Shown: positions 17,037 through 25,908 of the stretch, in pieces
Position numbering within the stretch: the stretch's first letter is position 1
Layout: the number at the start of each line of letters is the position of its first letter
Source of the DNA: Chloroflexota bacterium
Lineage (GTDB): Bacteria; Chloroflexota; Ktedonobacteria; Ktedonobacterales; Ktedonobacteraceae
Assembly (NCBI GenBank): GCA_902810755.1
Contig: CADDYT010000014.1
Location: 1-62,349, forward strand
Length of the DNA: 62,349 nt
Direction of reading: 5' to 3'
The notes under the pieces: generated by a model
Database searches by the model: none
Told to the model about the DNA's origin: nothing
What the model saw: only the letters and a program-made list of their open reading frames with translations
Position numbers and translations under genes: made by a program

Positions 17037-19478
17037 ATGACTGAGACAGCGACCATGTTAGAGTCACCGCAAAGCGTCAATATCCCCGTAGACGAGATTC
17101 GCCAGAAACATGGGGAGGAACTGGATGCCATAGCGCGTTTCCGCCGCGTCACCGATTACCTGGCGGCGGCAGAGATTTACCTGAAAAGCAATCCTCTGCT
17201 GAGGGAGCCGCTCAAGCCGGAAGATATCAAGGATCGTCTGCTGGGCCACTGGGGAACCTGTCCCGGCATCAACCTGGTGTATGCGCACCTCAACCATCTC
17301 ATCACACGCCACCAGCTGGATATGTTTCTGGTCACGGGGCCAGGGCATGGCGCGCCTGCCAACCTGGCCAACCTCTACCTGGAGGGGTCGATTACCCATT
17401 TCTATCCCGAACTGACCCTTGACTATGAGGGGCTGGAAAAGTTTGTCAGGAGTTTCTCCTGGCCCGGCGGCTTTCCCAGCCATCTCTATCCCGGCGTCCC
17501 CGGCACCATCCATGAGGGCGGCGAACTGGGCTATGCGCTTGGCACGGCCTTCGGCGCCGTGATGGATAACCCGGATTTGATCGTCGCCTGCATCGTCGGC
17601 GACGGGGAGGCAGAAACGGGGCCAACCGCCGCCGCCTGGCATAGCTACAAGTTTCTCGATCCTGCCGAATCCGGCGCGGTCTTGCCCATCCTCCATCTCA
17701 ACGGCTACAAAATCTCCAACCCGACCGTCTACGGCTCGATGAGCGACCAGGAGCTGACCGACCTGTTTACCGGCTACGGCTACCAGATTGCCTTTGTCGA
17801 GGGCAGCGATCTGGATGCCTCTATGTACGGCGCGCTGGACTGGGCCTATGGCGAGATTCGCCGCATCCAGCAGGCGGCCCGTTCCGGCCACCCCATCGCG
17901 CAACCCCGCTGGCCGGTCATCATGATGCGCTCGCCCAAAGGTATGGGAACCGTCAAAGAGATGGATGGCGTCCCTATCGCCGGTACCTACCGCGCCCATC
18001 AGGTGCCGATTCCCGATCCCAAAACCAATCCCGAACATTTCCAGTTGCTGCAACAGTGGCTGGAATCGTACCACGTCAATGAACTGTTTGACGAGCAGGG
18101 ACGACCAGAGCAGGAGATTCTCGATCAGTGTCCGCAGGGCGATCGTCGTATGGGCATGAACCCGCATACCTACGGCGGAAAAATTGCGCGCCCGCTCGAC
18201 CTGCCCGATATCTATAGCTACGAGGTAGCCGTTCATCGCGGCGCGATGAGGCCACCGGCCCGGGGCGAACACCCGATGATCAGCAACGTGGAACAGACGG
18301 CGCTCTACCTGCGCGACGTGGTGGAACGCAACATGCACACCTTCCGCATCTTCAGCCCGGACGAACTCGAATCCAACAAACTGACCGCCGTGCTGGATGT
18401 GACGAAGCGCGATTATCAATGGCCCGTCGCGCCGCATAACGAGAAGATCAGTTCCCTTGATGGGCGCGTGCTGGAAATCCTGAGCGAACACGTCTGCGAA
18501 GCGTGGCTGCAGGGCTATCTGCTGACCGGAAGGTACGGCATGTTCCCTTCGTATGAAGCGTTTCTTAACATCGTCACCTCGATGATGAACCAGTTCGCCA
18601 AGTTTCTCAAGATGTCGGAAGGGTTCTGGTGGCGCCTGCCCGTTCCCTCGCTGACCTACCTGGAGACCTCGACGCTCTGGCGGCAGGAACATAACGGCTT
18701 CTCCCACCAGAGTCCCGGTTTTATCAACTCGGTCCTCAACCAGAAGGCGCAAATTGCCCGTGTCTATCTGCCGCCCGATGCCAACTGCCTGATCAGTACC
18801 GTCGATCATTGCCTGCGCAGTAAGAACTATGTGAATCTCGTCATCGCCAATAAGCAGCCGATGCCGCAGTGGCTCTCCATGTCCGAAGCGATTGCCCACG
18901 CCCGCGCCGGGGCCTCTGTCTGGCGCTGGGCCAGTATCGACGACGGCATCGACCCCGATGTGGTGCTGTGCGGCATTGGCGATACGGTGACCCTGGAAAT
19001 CATGGCGGCTGCCTCGATCCTGCGCCACGAACTGCCAGACCTGCGCGTGCGCGTGGTCAACGTCACCGACCTGATGGTACTGGAGCCGAATACCCTGCAC
19101 CCGCATGGGCTGGATCAGGATATGTTTGAGGCGCTCTTCACGCCCGATTGCCCGGTGATCGTCAACTTTCACGGCTATCCATCCGCCGTCAAGCAGTTGC
19201 TCTACGGGCGGCCCCACACACAGCATCGCTTCTACATCAATGGCTACCGCGAGGAAGGAACAACCACCACGCCCTTTGATATGAACGTGGTCAACGGCAC
19301 CGACCGCTACCACATCATCATGCAGGCCATCCGCCTTGCCGCCCCGCGCAAATCGAAGGTGGCCGTGCGCGCCAGCGAACTGGTCCATTACTATGAATAT
19401 GTCCTCGCCGATTTCGTTCGTTATATCCATGAAAATGGGGTAGACCCGAAAGAAATCACGGAATGGCGCTGGTCATAG
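17037..19478 (+). CDS. xfp: Phosphoketolase (xylulose-5-P/fructose-6-P)
   Basis: 813 residues, the full family length. This thiamine-diphosphate enzyme splits xylulose 5-phosphate or fructose 6-phosphate with phosphate into acetyl phosphate plus glyceraldehyde 3-phosphate or erythrose 4-phosphate. Typical segments are LLGHWGTCPGINLVYAHLN, GPGHGAP, the ThDP-binding GDGEAETGPTA, LHLNGYKISNPT, SPKGMG, and QEHNGFSHQSPGF near the C-terminal third. The ATG at 17037 follows AAAGGA. Acetate kinase starts 13 bases downstream, so its product acetyl phosphate can be turned to acetate and ATP by the neighbour. Whether it prefers C5 or C6 substrate cannot be told. Confidence 0.96.
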   Translation: MTETATMLESPQSVNIPVDEIRQKHGEELDAIARFRRVTDYLAAAEIYLKSNPLLREPLKPEDIKDRLLGHWGTCPGINLVYAHLNHLITRHQLDMFLVTGPGHGAPANLANLYLEGSITHFYPELTLDYEGLEKFVRSFSWPGGFPSHLYPGVPGTIHEGGELGYALGTAFGAVMDNPDLIVACIVGDGEAETGPTAAAWHSYKFLDPAESGAVLPILHLNGYKISNPTVYGSMSDQELTDLFTGYGYQIAFVEGSDLDASMYGALDWAYGEIRRIQQAARSGHPIAQPRWPVIMMRSPKGMGTVKEMDGVPIAGTYRAHQVPIPDPKTNPEHFQLLQQWLESYHVNELFDEQGRPEQEILDQCPQGDRRMGMNPHTYGGKIARPLDLPDIYSYEVAVHRGAMRPPARGEHPMISNVEQTALYLRDVVERNMHTFRIFSPDELESNKLTAVLDVTKRDYQWPVAPHNEKISSLDGRVLEILSEHVCEAWLQGYLLTGRYGMFPSYEAFLNIVTSMMNQFAKFLKMSEGFWWRLPVPSLTYLETSTLWRQEHNGFSHQSPGFINSVLNQKAQIARVYLPPDANCLISTVDHCLRSKNYVNLVIANKQPMPQWLSMSEAIAHARAGASVWRWASIDDGIDPDVVLCGIGDTVTLEIMAAASILRHELPDLRVRVVNVTDLMVLEPNTLHPHGLDQDMFEALFTPDCPVIVNFHGYPSAVKQLLYGRPHTQHRFYINGYREEGTTTTPFDMNVVNGTDRYHIIMQAIRLAAPRKSKVAVRASELVHYYEYVLADFVRYIHENGVDPKEITEWRWS

Positions 19479-19491
19479 TAAGGAGCCGGGC

Positions 19492-20730
19492 ATGAAAATA
19501 CTGGTACTGAACGCGGGATCGAGCAGCCAGAAGAGCAGGCTATATAAAATCGGCGAGACGCTGCCGCAAGAGGCGCCACAGCCGCTCTGGTCGGCGGATG
19601 CAGACTGGATGCAGCATAGCGGCGCGCTGACGTATACGATCACGACGGCACAGGGGGCAACCCTGCGCAGAGAAGGCAGGGCCGATTCGCGCAGGGCGGC
19701 GCTGGAACAGATGCTGGAGACACTGTGGAGCGGCCAGACGAAGGTGATCGCTGGCCCACAAGACATCAACATGGTGGGCCATCGCGTGGTGCAGGGCGGG
19801 CCGAATTATACGCACAGCGTGCTGGTTACGCCAGCCGTCAAGGAGGAGATCCAGCGTCTCTCGGCGTGGGCGCCGCTGCACAACCCGTTGAACCTGGAAG
19901 GCATCAACGCGGCTGAGCAACTCCTGCCGGGCATTGCCGAAGTGGCCGTCTTCGATACCGCTTTTCATTGCCAGATTCCGCTGCCGATTGCCATCTATCC
20001 CGGCCCCTACTCCTGGTATGAGCAGGGCATTCGCCGCTACGGCTTTCATGGTATCAGCTACCAGTATTGCACGCGCCGCGCGTCCCGGCTTCTCAACCGG
20101 GAAGCGGGCGCGCTGCGGCTCATCGCCTGCCACCTGGGCAACGGCTGCTCGCTGGCCGCCATTGAGGGTGGGCGCAGCATCGACACCAGTATGGGCTTCA
20201 CGCCCCTTGAGGGCCTGATGATGGGAACGCGCTCCGGCAGCGTCGATCCCGGCATCCTGATCTACCTGCTGCGCGAGCATGGCTATAGCGCCGATCAGTT
20301 TGACCAGTTTCTGAATAAGCAATCTGGCTTGCTCGGCATCTCCGGCGTCTCCAGCGATATGCGCGAGGTAATGGCGGCAAGGGCAGCAGGCAACGAACGG
20401 GCAAAGCTAGCCTTTGACATGTTCGTCTACCGGCTCCGCTTCTACATCGGGGCCATGCTTGCCACCCTCGGCGGCCTGGACGCTCTGATCTTCACGGCGG
20501 GCATCGGCGAGCATTCCCCCGAAGTACGCGCCGCCGCCTGCGCCCACTTCGCCTTCCTCGGCCTCAAACTCGACGAAGAGCAGAACGCTCGCTCACCCGT
20601 CGATCAGAACATCGCCGCCCCCGACTCGTCGATGCCCGTACTGGTCATTCACACCGAAGAAGACTGGGAGATTGCCAGAGAGTGCTGGCAACTGGCACAT
20701 GACAACCCTAACCTGCCAGGTACTGCTTGA
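19492..20730 (+). CDS. ackA: Acetate kinase
   Basis: 412 residues of the ASKHA fold. It has the N-terminal LVLNAGSSSQKSRLY, VGHRVVQGG with the substrate Arg, HNP, VFDTAFH, the phosphate-binding HLGNGCSLAAIEGGRSIDTSMG, and TAGIGEHSPEVR near the C-terminus. It transfers phosphate between acetyl phosphate and ADP. Two normally strict motifs deviate: GHRVVHGG is GHRVVQGG, and the usual YGFHGTSH is YGFHGISYQY, although the catalytic His in FHG is kept. It probably remains active, perhaps with altered substrate preference. It forms an operon with xfp (13-base gap, AAGGAG before the ATG). Its 3' end overlaps the convergent GH5 gene by 23 bases. Confidence 0.94.
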   Translation: MKILVLNAGSSSQKSRLYKIGETLPQEAPQPLWSADADWMQHSGALTYTITTAQGATLRREGRADSRRAALEQMLETLWSGQTKVIAGPQDINMVGHRVVQGGPNYTHSVLVTPAVKEEIQRLSAWAPLHNPLNLEGINAAEQLLPGIAEVAVFDTAFHCQIPLPIAIYPGPYSWYEQGIRRYGFHGISYQYCTRRASRLLNREAGALRLIACHLGNGCSLAAIEGGRSIDTSMGFTPLEGLMMGTRSGSVDPGILIYLLREHGYSADQFDQFLNKQSGLLGISGVSSDMREVMAARAAGNERAKLAFDMFVYRLRFYIGAMLATLGGLDALIFTAGIGEHSPEVRAAACAHFAFLGLKLDEEQNARSPVDQNIAAPDSSMPVLVIHTEEDWEIARECWQLAHDNPNLPGTA

Positions 20731-21943
20731 TAATGCTCCCCATGCCGATAGCATCGCTGGTGCCGCAGCTGAAGGTTGGCGGGAAGACGGTGGGAGCATA
20801 GGACGAGTAGCTCTGTACCATGTAGGGGGGCGCGAATTCCCAGGCCGTCCAGTTTGCATGGATTGAGGCCATGTAGTTCAGGAAGGTGGTCACTACCTGG
20901 TCGGCCTGTGTGCCGCTGGTTGGCAAGCTCTGGCAGTGAGCAACGGCGGATTTGCCCGCGCCGTTGGGCAGAAAGGCCCACTCACCATAGTAAAGCGCCT
21001 CATGGTTGAGTAGCGGCCCCCATTTCTGCTTCTGCACCTGTACTGGCTGGCTGATATCCTGGTAGACATGCAGGGAATACATCACGTTGGGATCATTGAT
21101 GGCATCGCTGATGGGGAAGGTGGCCCAGCCGCCTTCTTCGGGGTTGTTGTTGGCATTGCCGTTGTGACCGGCGGAGCCTGGTTCAAGGACGATCACCTGC
21201 TGCGCGCCGACGGAGCGAATGGCGTTGACCATATCCTGGAACCCGACGACGTGCGCGCCATCGATAACCACGCCGCCGTTGCGCCAGACGTTCCAGTTCG
21301 GCTCCTTCGGCTCGTTATAGAGGTCAAACATGACCATCGGGTTGCTTTTATAGTGGGCGGCGATGATCTTCCAGAAATTCAGGTCTTCCACTTTGGGTAG
21401 CGTCGCGTTCAGGTCATAGGGCGAGCCGGCCTTCATATCATCATGCAGGTCGAGAATGACATAGAGACCGGCAGAATTGGCTTCCTGCACAATCTCATCA
21501 AGCTGGTTCAGGTAATTTGTGGGGTCTTTCGCGTAGATCCAGTTGGAGATGGGCAGGCGCAGCGCGTTCATATGCCACTGCTGCGCCATCACCTGAAAGG
21601 TGGTAGGCGCGTTCATGACTTTCGCGGGCGTTTTCCCGGCTTCCCAGCCCTGGATGTAGTTAAACGGGCTCTCGATCTGCGCCCCACGTAGCTGCAGCGG
21701 GCGTCCGTTCGCGTCTACCAGTTGCGTTCCCACCACATGCGGCACACCTGTGGGCGTAAAGGTTGTACCCGTAGACGTGGCTGCCGGGGTCGCGGTCGAA
21801 TTTCCGCTGATGCCCGGTAGTGGGATAGATACCGGCAGCGGTACCTGAAGTTCTTCTGCCAGGAAAAGCCCCAGACCCGCGATTACTATAACCAGTGCGA
21901 TAATTACCGCCACAAGGAAGGGCGTTGTTCCTCTCCGTCTCAT
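20708..21943 (-). CDS. Membrane-anchored GH5-family glycoside hydrolase
   Basis: 411 residues. Residues 1-7 are basic (MRRRGTT), a signal-anchor helix spans about 8-30, and a Ser/Thr/Pro-rich linker (about 45-68) leads to a TIM-barrel of GH5 type. Typical segments are LRGAQIESPFN, MNALRLPISNW and YVILDLHDD, then the acid/base Glu211 in LYNEPKEPNW and the nucleophile Glu321 in LYYGEWAF. The enzyme should act outside the membrane on a beta-linked glucan or mannan; the precise substrate is not readable. It is the last gene of a run of minus-strand glycosyltransferase genes and may trim or release the polysaccharide made by them. The stop overlaps that of ackA. Confidence 0.87.
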   Translation of the reverse strand: MRRRGTTPFLVAVIIALVIVIAGLGLFLAEELQVPLPVSIPLPGISGNSTATPAATSTGTTFTPTGVPHVVGTQLVDANGRPLQLRGAQIESPFNYIQGWEAGKTPAKVMNAPTTFQVMAQQWHMNALRLPISNWIYAKDPTNYLNQLDEIVQEANSAGLYVILDLHDDMKAGSPYDLNATLPKVEDLNFWKIIAAHYKSNPMVMFDLYNEPKEPNWNVWRNGGVVIDGAHVVGFQDMVNAIRSVGAQQVIVLEPGSAGHNGNANNNPEEGGWATFPISDAINDPNVMYSLHVYQDISQPVQVQKQKWGPLLNHEALYYGEWAFLPNGAGKSAVAHCQSLPTSGTQADQVVTTFLNYMASIHANWTAWEFAPPYMVQSYSSYAPTVFPPTFSCGTSDAIGMGSIIKQYLAG

Positions 21944-22021
21944 TCTATATCCATCCTGATCTTTTCTATGTTTGCTTCGTGAACGGTATGCTCCGGGTTT
22001 GCATTCACTCTATCGAAACGA

Positions 22022-23242
22022 TTAAACGGAGCCAGCCGTAGCGACAGGTATGCCAATCGGGCTATTGCCTTTTTGCCCGGCCAGCATGCGCTGGATCAGC
22101 TTTGCCACGCTCTGCCCCCAGGCATCCCAGTTGAGTCGTTCCTCAAAGGCAGCACGGCTGGATGCCACCAGCGCGGCATAGAGCCGGTCGTCGCGGTAGA
22201 CTCTGGCGATCAAGGCGGCATATTCTTTACCCCTGGCCGATGGTGGAAGCAAGAAGCCGTTTTCGCCCTCGCGCACAGCCCCGGAGACGCCGCCGGTATC
22301 AGTGGTGATAGAGGGCAGGCCAAACGAACTGGCCTCGCAAAAGACCATGCCATAGGCGTCACCCCTGGTGGGCAGGAAGAGGAAATCGGAGGTTTCAAAG
22401 AGCGATTCCATCTCACGACGCTGGCTCTCGATCTTCTTATCCAGAAAGGGAATGATGCGCAGCCGTTCGTGGCGAAATTCCGGCGGCGGAACGCAACCAC
22501 AGATGGTCAGGTGGGCGTTGATGCCCAGCTTTTCCAGTTCCAGCAGCGTCTCAAAGGCGATCTCGCCACCTTTGCGCTCCCAGTCGACGCCGATGAAGAA
22601 GAGCTTGCACTGATCCGACTTTTTGCGCCGCTGCGCCACTTCCGACGGTGGAGGCGTGTCGATGTTGGTGCCGTAGGGAACGGTATGAACTTTTCCCGCG
22701 TCAAGCCCGTAGATGTCGCGCGCGGAATGCGCGGCCCAGTCAGAAGGATAGAGCGCGAGGCTGGCTTTTTTCAGGCCCATACCTTCCAGCGTGTTGGCCT
22801 CGTAGACCGAACGCTTCAGCAAGTTGGAGAATTGCGCGTAGTAGTTCAGTAATACGCCAATATGGGCATCTTCGGTCAGCACAATGGGGATGTCTGTCTC
22901 CAGGAAGGCCACTTCGGTGGCACAGGAAGGGCCAAAAAGAAGATCGAAGGACTGCCCTTCCAGCTTCTTTGCCAGCAATTTCGCGTATCGCTTCGCGAAA
23001 TAGAAGCTGTGATAGTACATGTAGCCCTTTTTCAGCAGCAGCTTCGTGGCTTTATTCACGGCCTTGCCGACCGGCAATTCTGGAATGTCTATCGGCCCGA
23101 TATCCACCACGTCGCCGCAGTATTTTTGCAGCGCCGCCATCATATATCCATTCGTAATACGCCACGAGGAGCGCCTATCCTGTAGCGTCAGGGCCGTCAG
23201 AAAGGCGATGCGCGGGCGCGTTTTCGGCTCATGCTCATTCAT
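22022..23242 (-). CDS. GT4-family glycosyltransferase
   Basis: 406 residues starting MNEHEPKTRPRIAFLTAL. The frame is open to 23410, but the extra residues are Arg/Ser-rich and unlike a glycosyltransferase N-terminus. The protein has a GT-B fold: an N-terminal acceptor domain (about 10-190) and a C-terminal nucleotide-sugar domain with LFFIGVDWERKGGEIAFE and the E-x7-E-type motif (CEASSFGLPSITTDTGG). It resembles Pel/WbuB-like retaining glycosyltransferases of group 1. The gene is part of a same-strand set of three glycosyltransferases and a nucleotidyltransferase-like gene. Donor and acceptor are unknown. The ribosome site is weak (GGAAAG about 13 bases upstream). Confidence 0.83.
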   Translation of the reverse strand: MNEHEPKTRPRIAFLTALTLQDRRSSWRITNGYMMAALQKYCGDVVDIGPIDIPELPVGKAVNKATKLLLKKGYMYYHSFYFAKRYAKLLAKKLEGQSFDLLFGPSCATEVAFLETDIPIVLTEDAHIGVLLNYYAQFSNLLKRSVYEANTLEGMGLKKASLALYPSDWAAHSARDIYGLDAGKVHTVPYGTNIDTPPPSEVAQRRKKSDQCKLFFIGVDWERKGGEIAFETLLELEKLGINAHLTICGCVPPPEFRHERLRIIPFLDKKIESQRREMESLFETSDFLFLPTRGDAYGMVFCEASSFGLPSITTDTGGVSGAVREGENGFLLPPSARGKEYAALIARVYRDDRLYAALVASSRAAFEERLNWDAWGQSVAKLIQRMLAGQKGNSPIGIPVATAGSV

Positions 23243-23318
23243 AAGATGTACGCTTCTTTCCGGGACAATAGCTCGCACATAACAGTCAGCAATATCGCTC
23301 CGATCAAACCATAGCCTG

Positions 23319-24554
23319 TTAAGATGGGATAGCCAGCGTTCTGAGATCGCCCTGCCGTTCGTAGGCGAGGTCAAGCGAGCGCAGGGCCGCGCGGGCATCG
23401 TACCGCTCAAGGATCAGCTGGCGCGCATTGGCGGCCAGGGTACGCGCCAGTTCCGGCTCGGCCAGGATTCTGGCGCAGGCGGAGGCAAATGCCTTCGGCG
23501 TATCAGCGATGAGCAGGTGAACGCCATCCTGCACGTCGAGACCTTCGCAGCCAACGCTGGTCGAGACAACGGGAAGGCCCATCGCCATCGCTTCCAGTAT
23601 CTTGACGCGCACGCCGCCGCCGGAGAGCAGAGGCACGGCCAGCGCCGTTGACTCCGACCAGAAGGGCATGGCATCGGCCACATAGCCATACACGCGCACA
23701 CCCGGCTTCTGTTCCGCCAGCGAAAGCAGGGACTGAGGCGGGCGCGCCCCTACGATATCATAGGTGACATCAGGACGCAGAGCGCGCAGCCTGTCATAGC
23801 CCTCGCGCAGCCACCAGATGACGCCTTCGCTATTGGGCGGCCAGAACATGGTGCCGATGGTGAACAGTCGGTCGGGCTGCGGCTGGCTCGCCTGTCGCGC
23901 TTCCCAGACGGGCGTGAACTGAGCCGCGTCAACGGTGATCGGCACCACCTCGATCGGCACGGACACGCCCGCGACCTCGCGTAACGCCTCACGATCATGC
24001 TCGCTGACCGCAAGCACAACCTGAGCGCGGCGGCAGGCCAGGCCTTCCAGTCTGCGCACCAGGCGTACTTCGCGCCCCAGCAGCAGGCGCAGCAGCGGGT
24101 TACCGGCCCCCTTTTGCAGGCGCTCAACTACCTGCCAGACGGCATTGTGTTCATCCAGCACAACCGTTCCCTGCCACTCTGGCGGCACGAAACGCATCAT
24201 GTTCAACTGATCGACGTGCAGTACATCGATGCGCTCTTCTTGCAGAAGCTGGCGCACTTTCCGTCGCATCTCCGCCCGTTCGTCGCGGCGCAAGAGAAAA
24301 GAATCGCCGAGCAGCAGGCTTTCCAGCAGGTAGCGGGCGTCGGCGACACGCGAGCGGCGCAACGGCACCGTTTCGACGCGAATGCAGTAATCGCGCAGCT
24401 TCTCCGCCCCACGCACCTCGTCTTCGCCGCGCGCGAAAGTGCAGTAGACGACTTCGTGGCGCTGCGCAAGGTGACGCAGCACCTGCAACGTCTTTACTTT
24501 GGGGCCTGCATCGGCAGGATAGACCACCACCTGCGTGAGCATCAGGACGCGCAT
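23319..24554 (-). CDS. GT4-family glycosyltransferase
   Basis: 411 residues with start ATG behind AGGAGA. The N-terminal domain opens with MRVLMLTQVVVYPADAGPK, the Gly-containing donor/acceptor loop, and LDEHNAVWQVVERLQKG, the segment common to GT4 sugar transferases of the PelF/Wcf type. The C-terminal domain shows IGTMFWPPNSEGVIWWL, VYGYVADAMPFW and the E-x7-E region EAMAMGLPVVSTSVGCEGL. The ends ALAVPLLSGGGVRVKILEAMA and AEPELARTLAANARQ are typical of proteins that glycosylate polysaccharide repeat units. It begins 11 bases downstream of the nucleotidyltransferase-like gene, so the two are probably co-transcribed. Confidence 0.87.
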   Translation of the reverse strand: MRVLMLTQVVVYPADAGPKVKTLQVLRHLAQRHEVVYCTFARGEDEVRGAEKLRDYCIRVETVPLRRSRVADARYLLESLLLGDSFLLRRDERAEMRRKVRQLLQEERIDVLHVDQLNMMRFVPPEWQGTVVLDEHNAVWQVVERLQKGAGNPLLRLLLGREVRLVRRLEGLACRRAQVVLAVSEHDREALREVAGVSVPIEVVPITVDAAQFTPVWEARQASQPQPDRLFTIGTMFWPPNSEGVIWWLREGYDRLRALRPDVTYDIVGARPPQSLLSLAEQKPGVRVYGYVADAMPFWSESTALAVPLLSGGGVRVKILEAMAMGLPVVSTSVGCEGLDVQDGVHLLIADTPKAFASACARILAEPELARTLAANARQLILERYDARAALRSLDLAYERQGDLRTLAIPS

Positions 24555-24565
24555 AGGTTCTCCTC

Positions 24566-25840
24566 TTATTGCTTCCCCTGTCGCAGCAAAGGCAACAGGT
24601 ACTGCATGGCCTTTAGCAGCGTGAGCCAGGGATGAATCAGGTAATAGACAAAAAAGAGGCGCAGCGGTAAACGCGAATGTTCCATATAACGCTGGCCCAT
24701 CGCAGCAGGCGATGGAAAAAGCGTGCGCAGCCCGGCATAGAGCAAAGCGGCAGTGCTATCGACCATTGCGCGATGGGCCACGATCCGCCGACTTTTCCCC
24801 TCGACCGTCGCCAGCGCAGAGATGAGATCGCTCAGGGCGATGCGCTCAACGACGAAGCGAGCGAGCGCGGGCGGGCACAGAGAAGCGAACACCCAGGCGG
24901 GGATATCTGCAGCAAAGAGGTCGCGACACCACGCGAGGCAATAATAGAGCGTGGTTGCCAGGCGCAGCCGCTTCGCCTGCCGCAGCAACGCCTGCCAGTC
25001 GAGGGTCGGACCGCAACCGCGCACCAGTATGGCAAGGTCGTAGAGCCAGAGCAGGCGCGTAAAGCTGTGAAAGCGATAGTGCCAGCAGAGATAGAGCAGG
25101 TGATCTTCCGCGCTCAGCGTCAGCGTCTGCTCTCCCAGCACCGTAACTGGCTGCGCATTGGCCCACCAGGACTGTAGATCAAAAACGGTGTCATCCTCGT
25201 CGGCGTGCGGGGCTGTGTGCAGTTCGACCAGCACCTCAAGCCAGGAATCGCCGTGCTTCAGGATATAGTTATAGCCAGTGCGCTTCTCGTTGATAACGTT
25301 GGCGCGGAACTCCTCGTAGAAGGTATAGCCCATACCCACAAGCAGGTCATGCGCCCGTGACAGGTCACGGGGGTGAATGAGCATATCAAAATCATGGTAG
25401 GTGCGCAGTTGCGGTCGCTCATAGAGTGTATGGGCAAGTACCGGCCCCTTCATAAGTATCACGGTGATGCCAGCTTCGTTGAGGGCATGCAACACCTTCC
25501 GAAGTTCGCTTTCAAGGAACAGGTTTTGCAGCATCTCCATGCGATAGAGCGCGAAAAACCGCGCGGCCATCTCCTGACCGATAAGCTGCGCTAGCTCTTC
25601 CTTCGTGAAATAGCTACAGAGAACGGGGATCAGGCGCGGAAATTCTTCGTTGCTCTCCAGATCGATAGCGCCGCCTCGCGCCAGCACTTCCGCGATGCCA
25701 GCCTGTAACAGCTGCCGGAACGTTTGTCTGTCCTGCTGGAGCGCGTCATTCAACATCCCTGTTGCGGGCAGCTCTTGCGCTTCATCGTTCTTCTGTTCTC
25801 TCTCTGAGAGCGTCTGCAAACCGGGGAAAAAATTACCCAT
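24566..25840 (-). CDS. Nucleotidyltransferase-fold protein (NTP_transf_5 type)
   Basis: 424 residues. The middle carries the signature of the uncharacterised nucleotidyltransferase family: VILMKGPVLAHTLYERPQLRTYHDFDMLIHP (about 130-160). The LKGxxL...LYxxPxLRxxxDxDxLV pattern provides a DxD metal site. An N-terminal helical part and a C-terminal helical part (e.g. LLYLCWHYRFHSFTRLLWLYDLAIL) surround it. Such proteins recur in polysaccharide and natural-product loci, where their reaction is unknown. I take the ATG at 25840, with AAGGG 9 bases upstream, over the in-frame GTG at 25846. The neighbours are glycosyltransferases on both sides in the same direction. Confidence 0.8.
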   Translation of the reverse strand: MGNFFPGLQTLSEREQKNDEAQELPATGMLNDALQQDRQTFRQLLQAGIAEVLARGGAIDLESNEEFPRLIPVLCSYFTKEELAQLIGQEMAARFFALYRMEMLQNLFLESELRKVLHALNEAGITVILMKGPVLAHTLYERPQLRTYHDFDMLIHPRDLSRAHDLLVGMGYTFYEEFRANVINEKRTGYNYILKHGDSWLEVLVELHTAPHADEDDTVFDLQSWWANAQPVTVLGEQTLTLSAEDHLLYLCWHYRFHSFTRLLWLYDLAILVRGCGPTLDWQALLRQAKRLRLATTLYYCLAWCRDLFAADIPAWVFASLCPPALARFVVERIALSDLISALATVEGKSRRIVAHRAMVDSTAALLYAGLRTLFPSPAAMGQRYMEHSRLPLRLFFVYYLIHPWLTLLKAMQYLLPLLRQGKQ

Positions 25841-25908
25841 GCACACTTACCCTTTTTGCCTCATTGCCTTTTCAGCCCTTTTTACCGATAAACATACACT
25901 TCCCCAAC

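Noticed and set aside
17064..19430. 788-codon open frame antisense to the phosphoketolase gene
   Set aside because: The plus-strand frame is a full, motif-complete phosphoketolase; the antisense frame has no ribosome site or recognisable domain and reflects GC bias at third positions.
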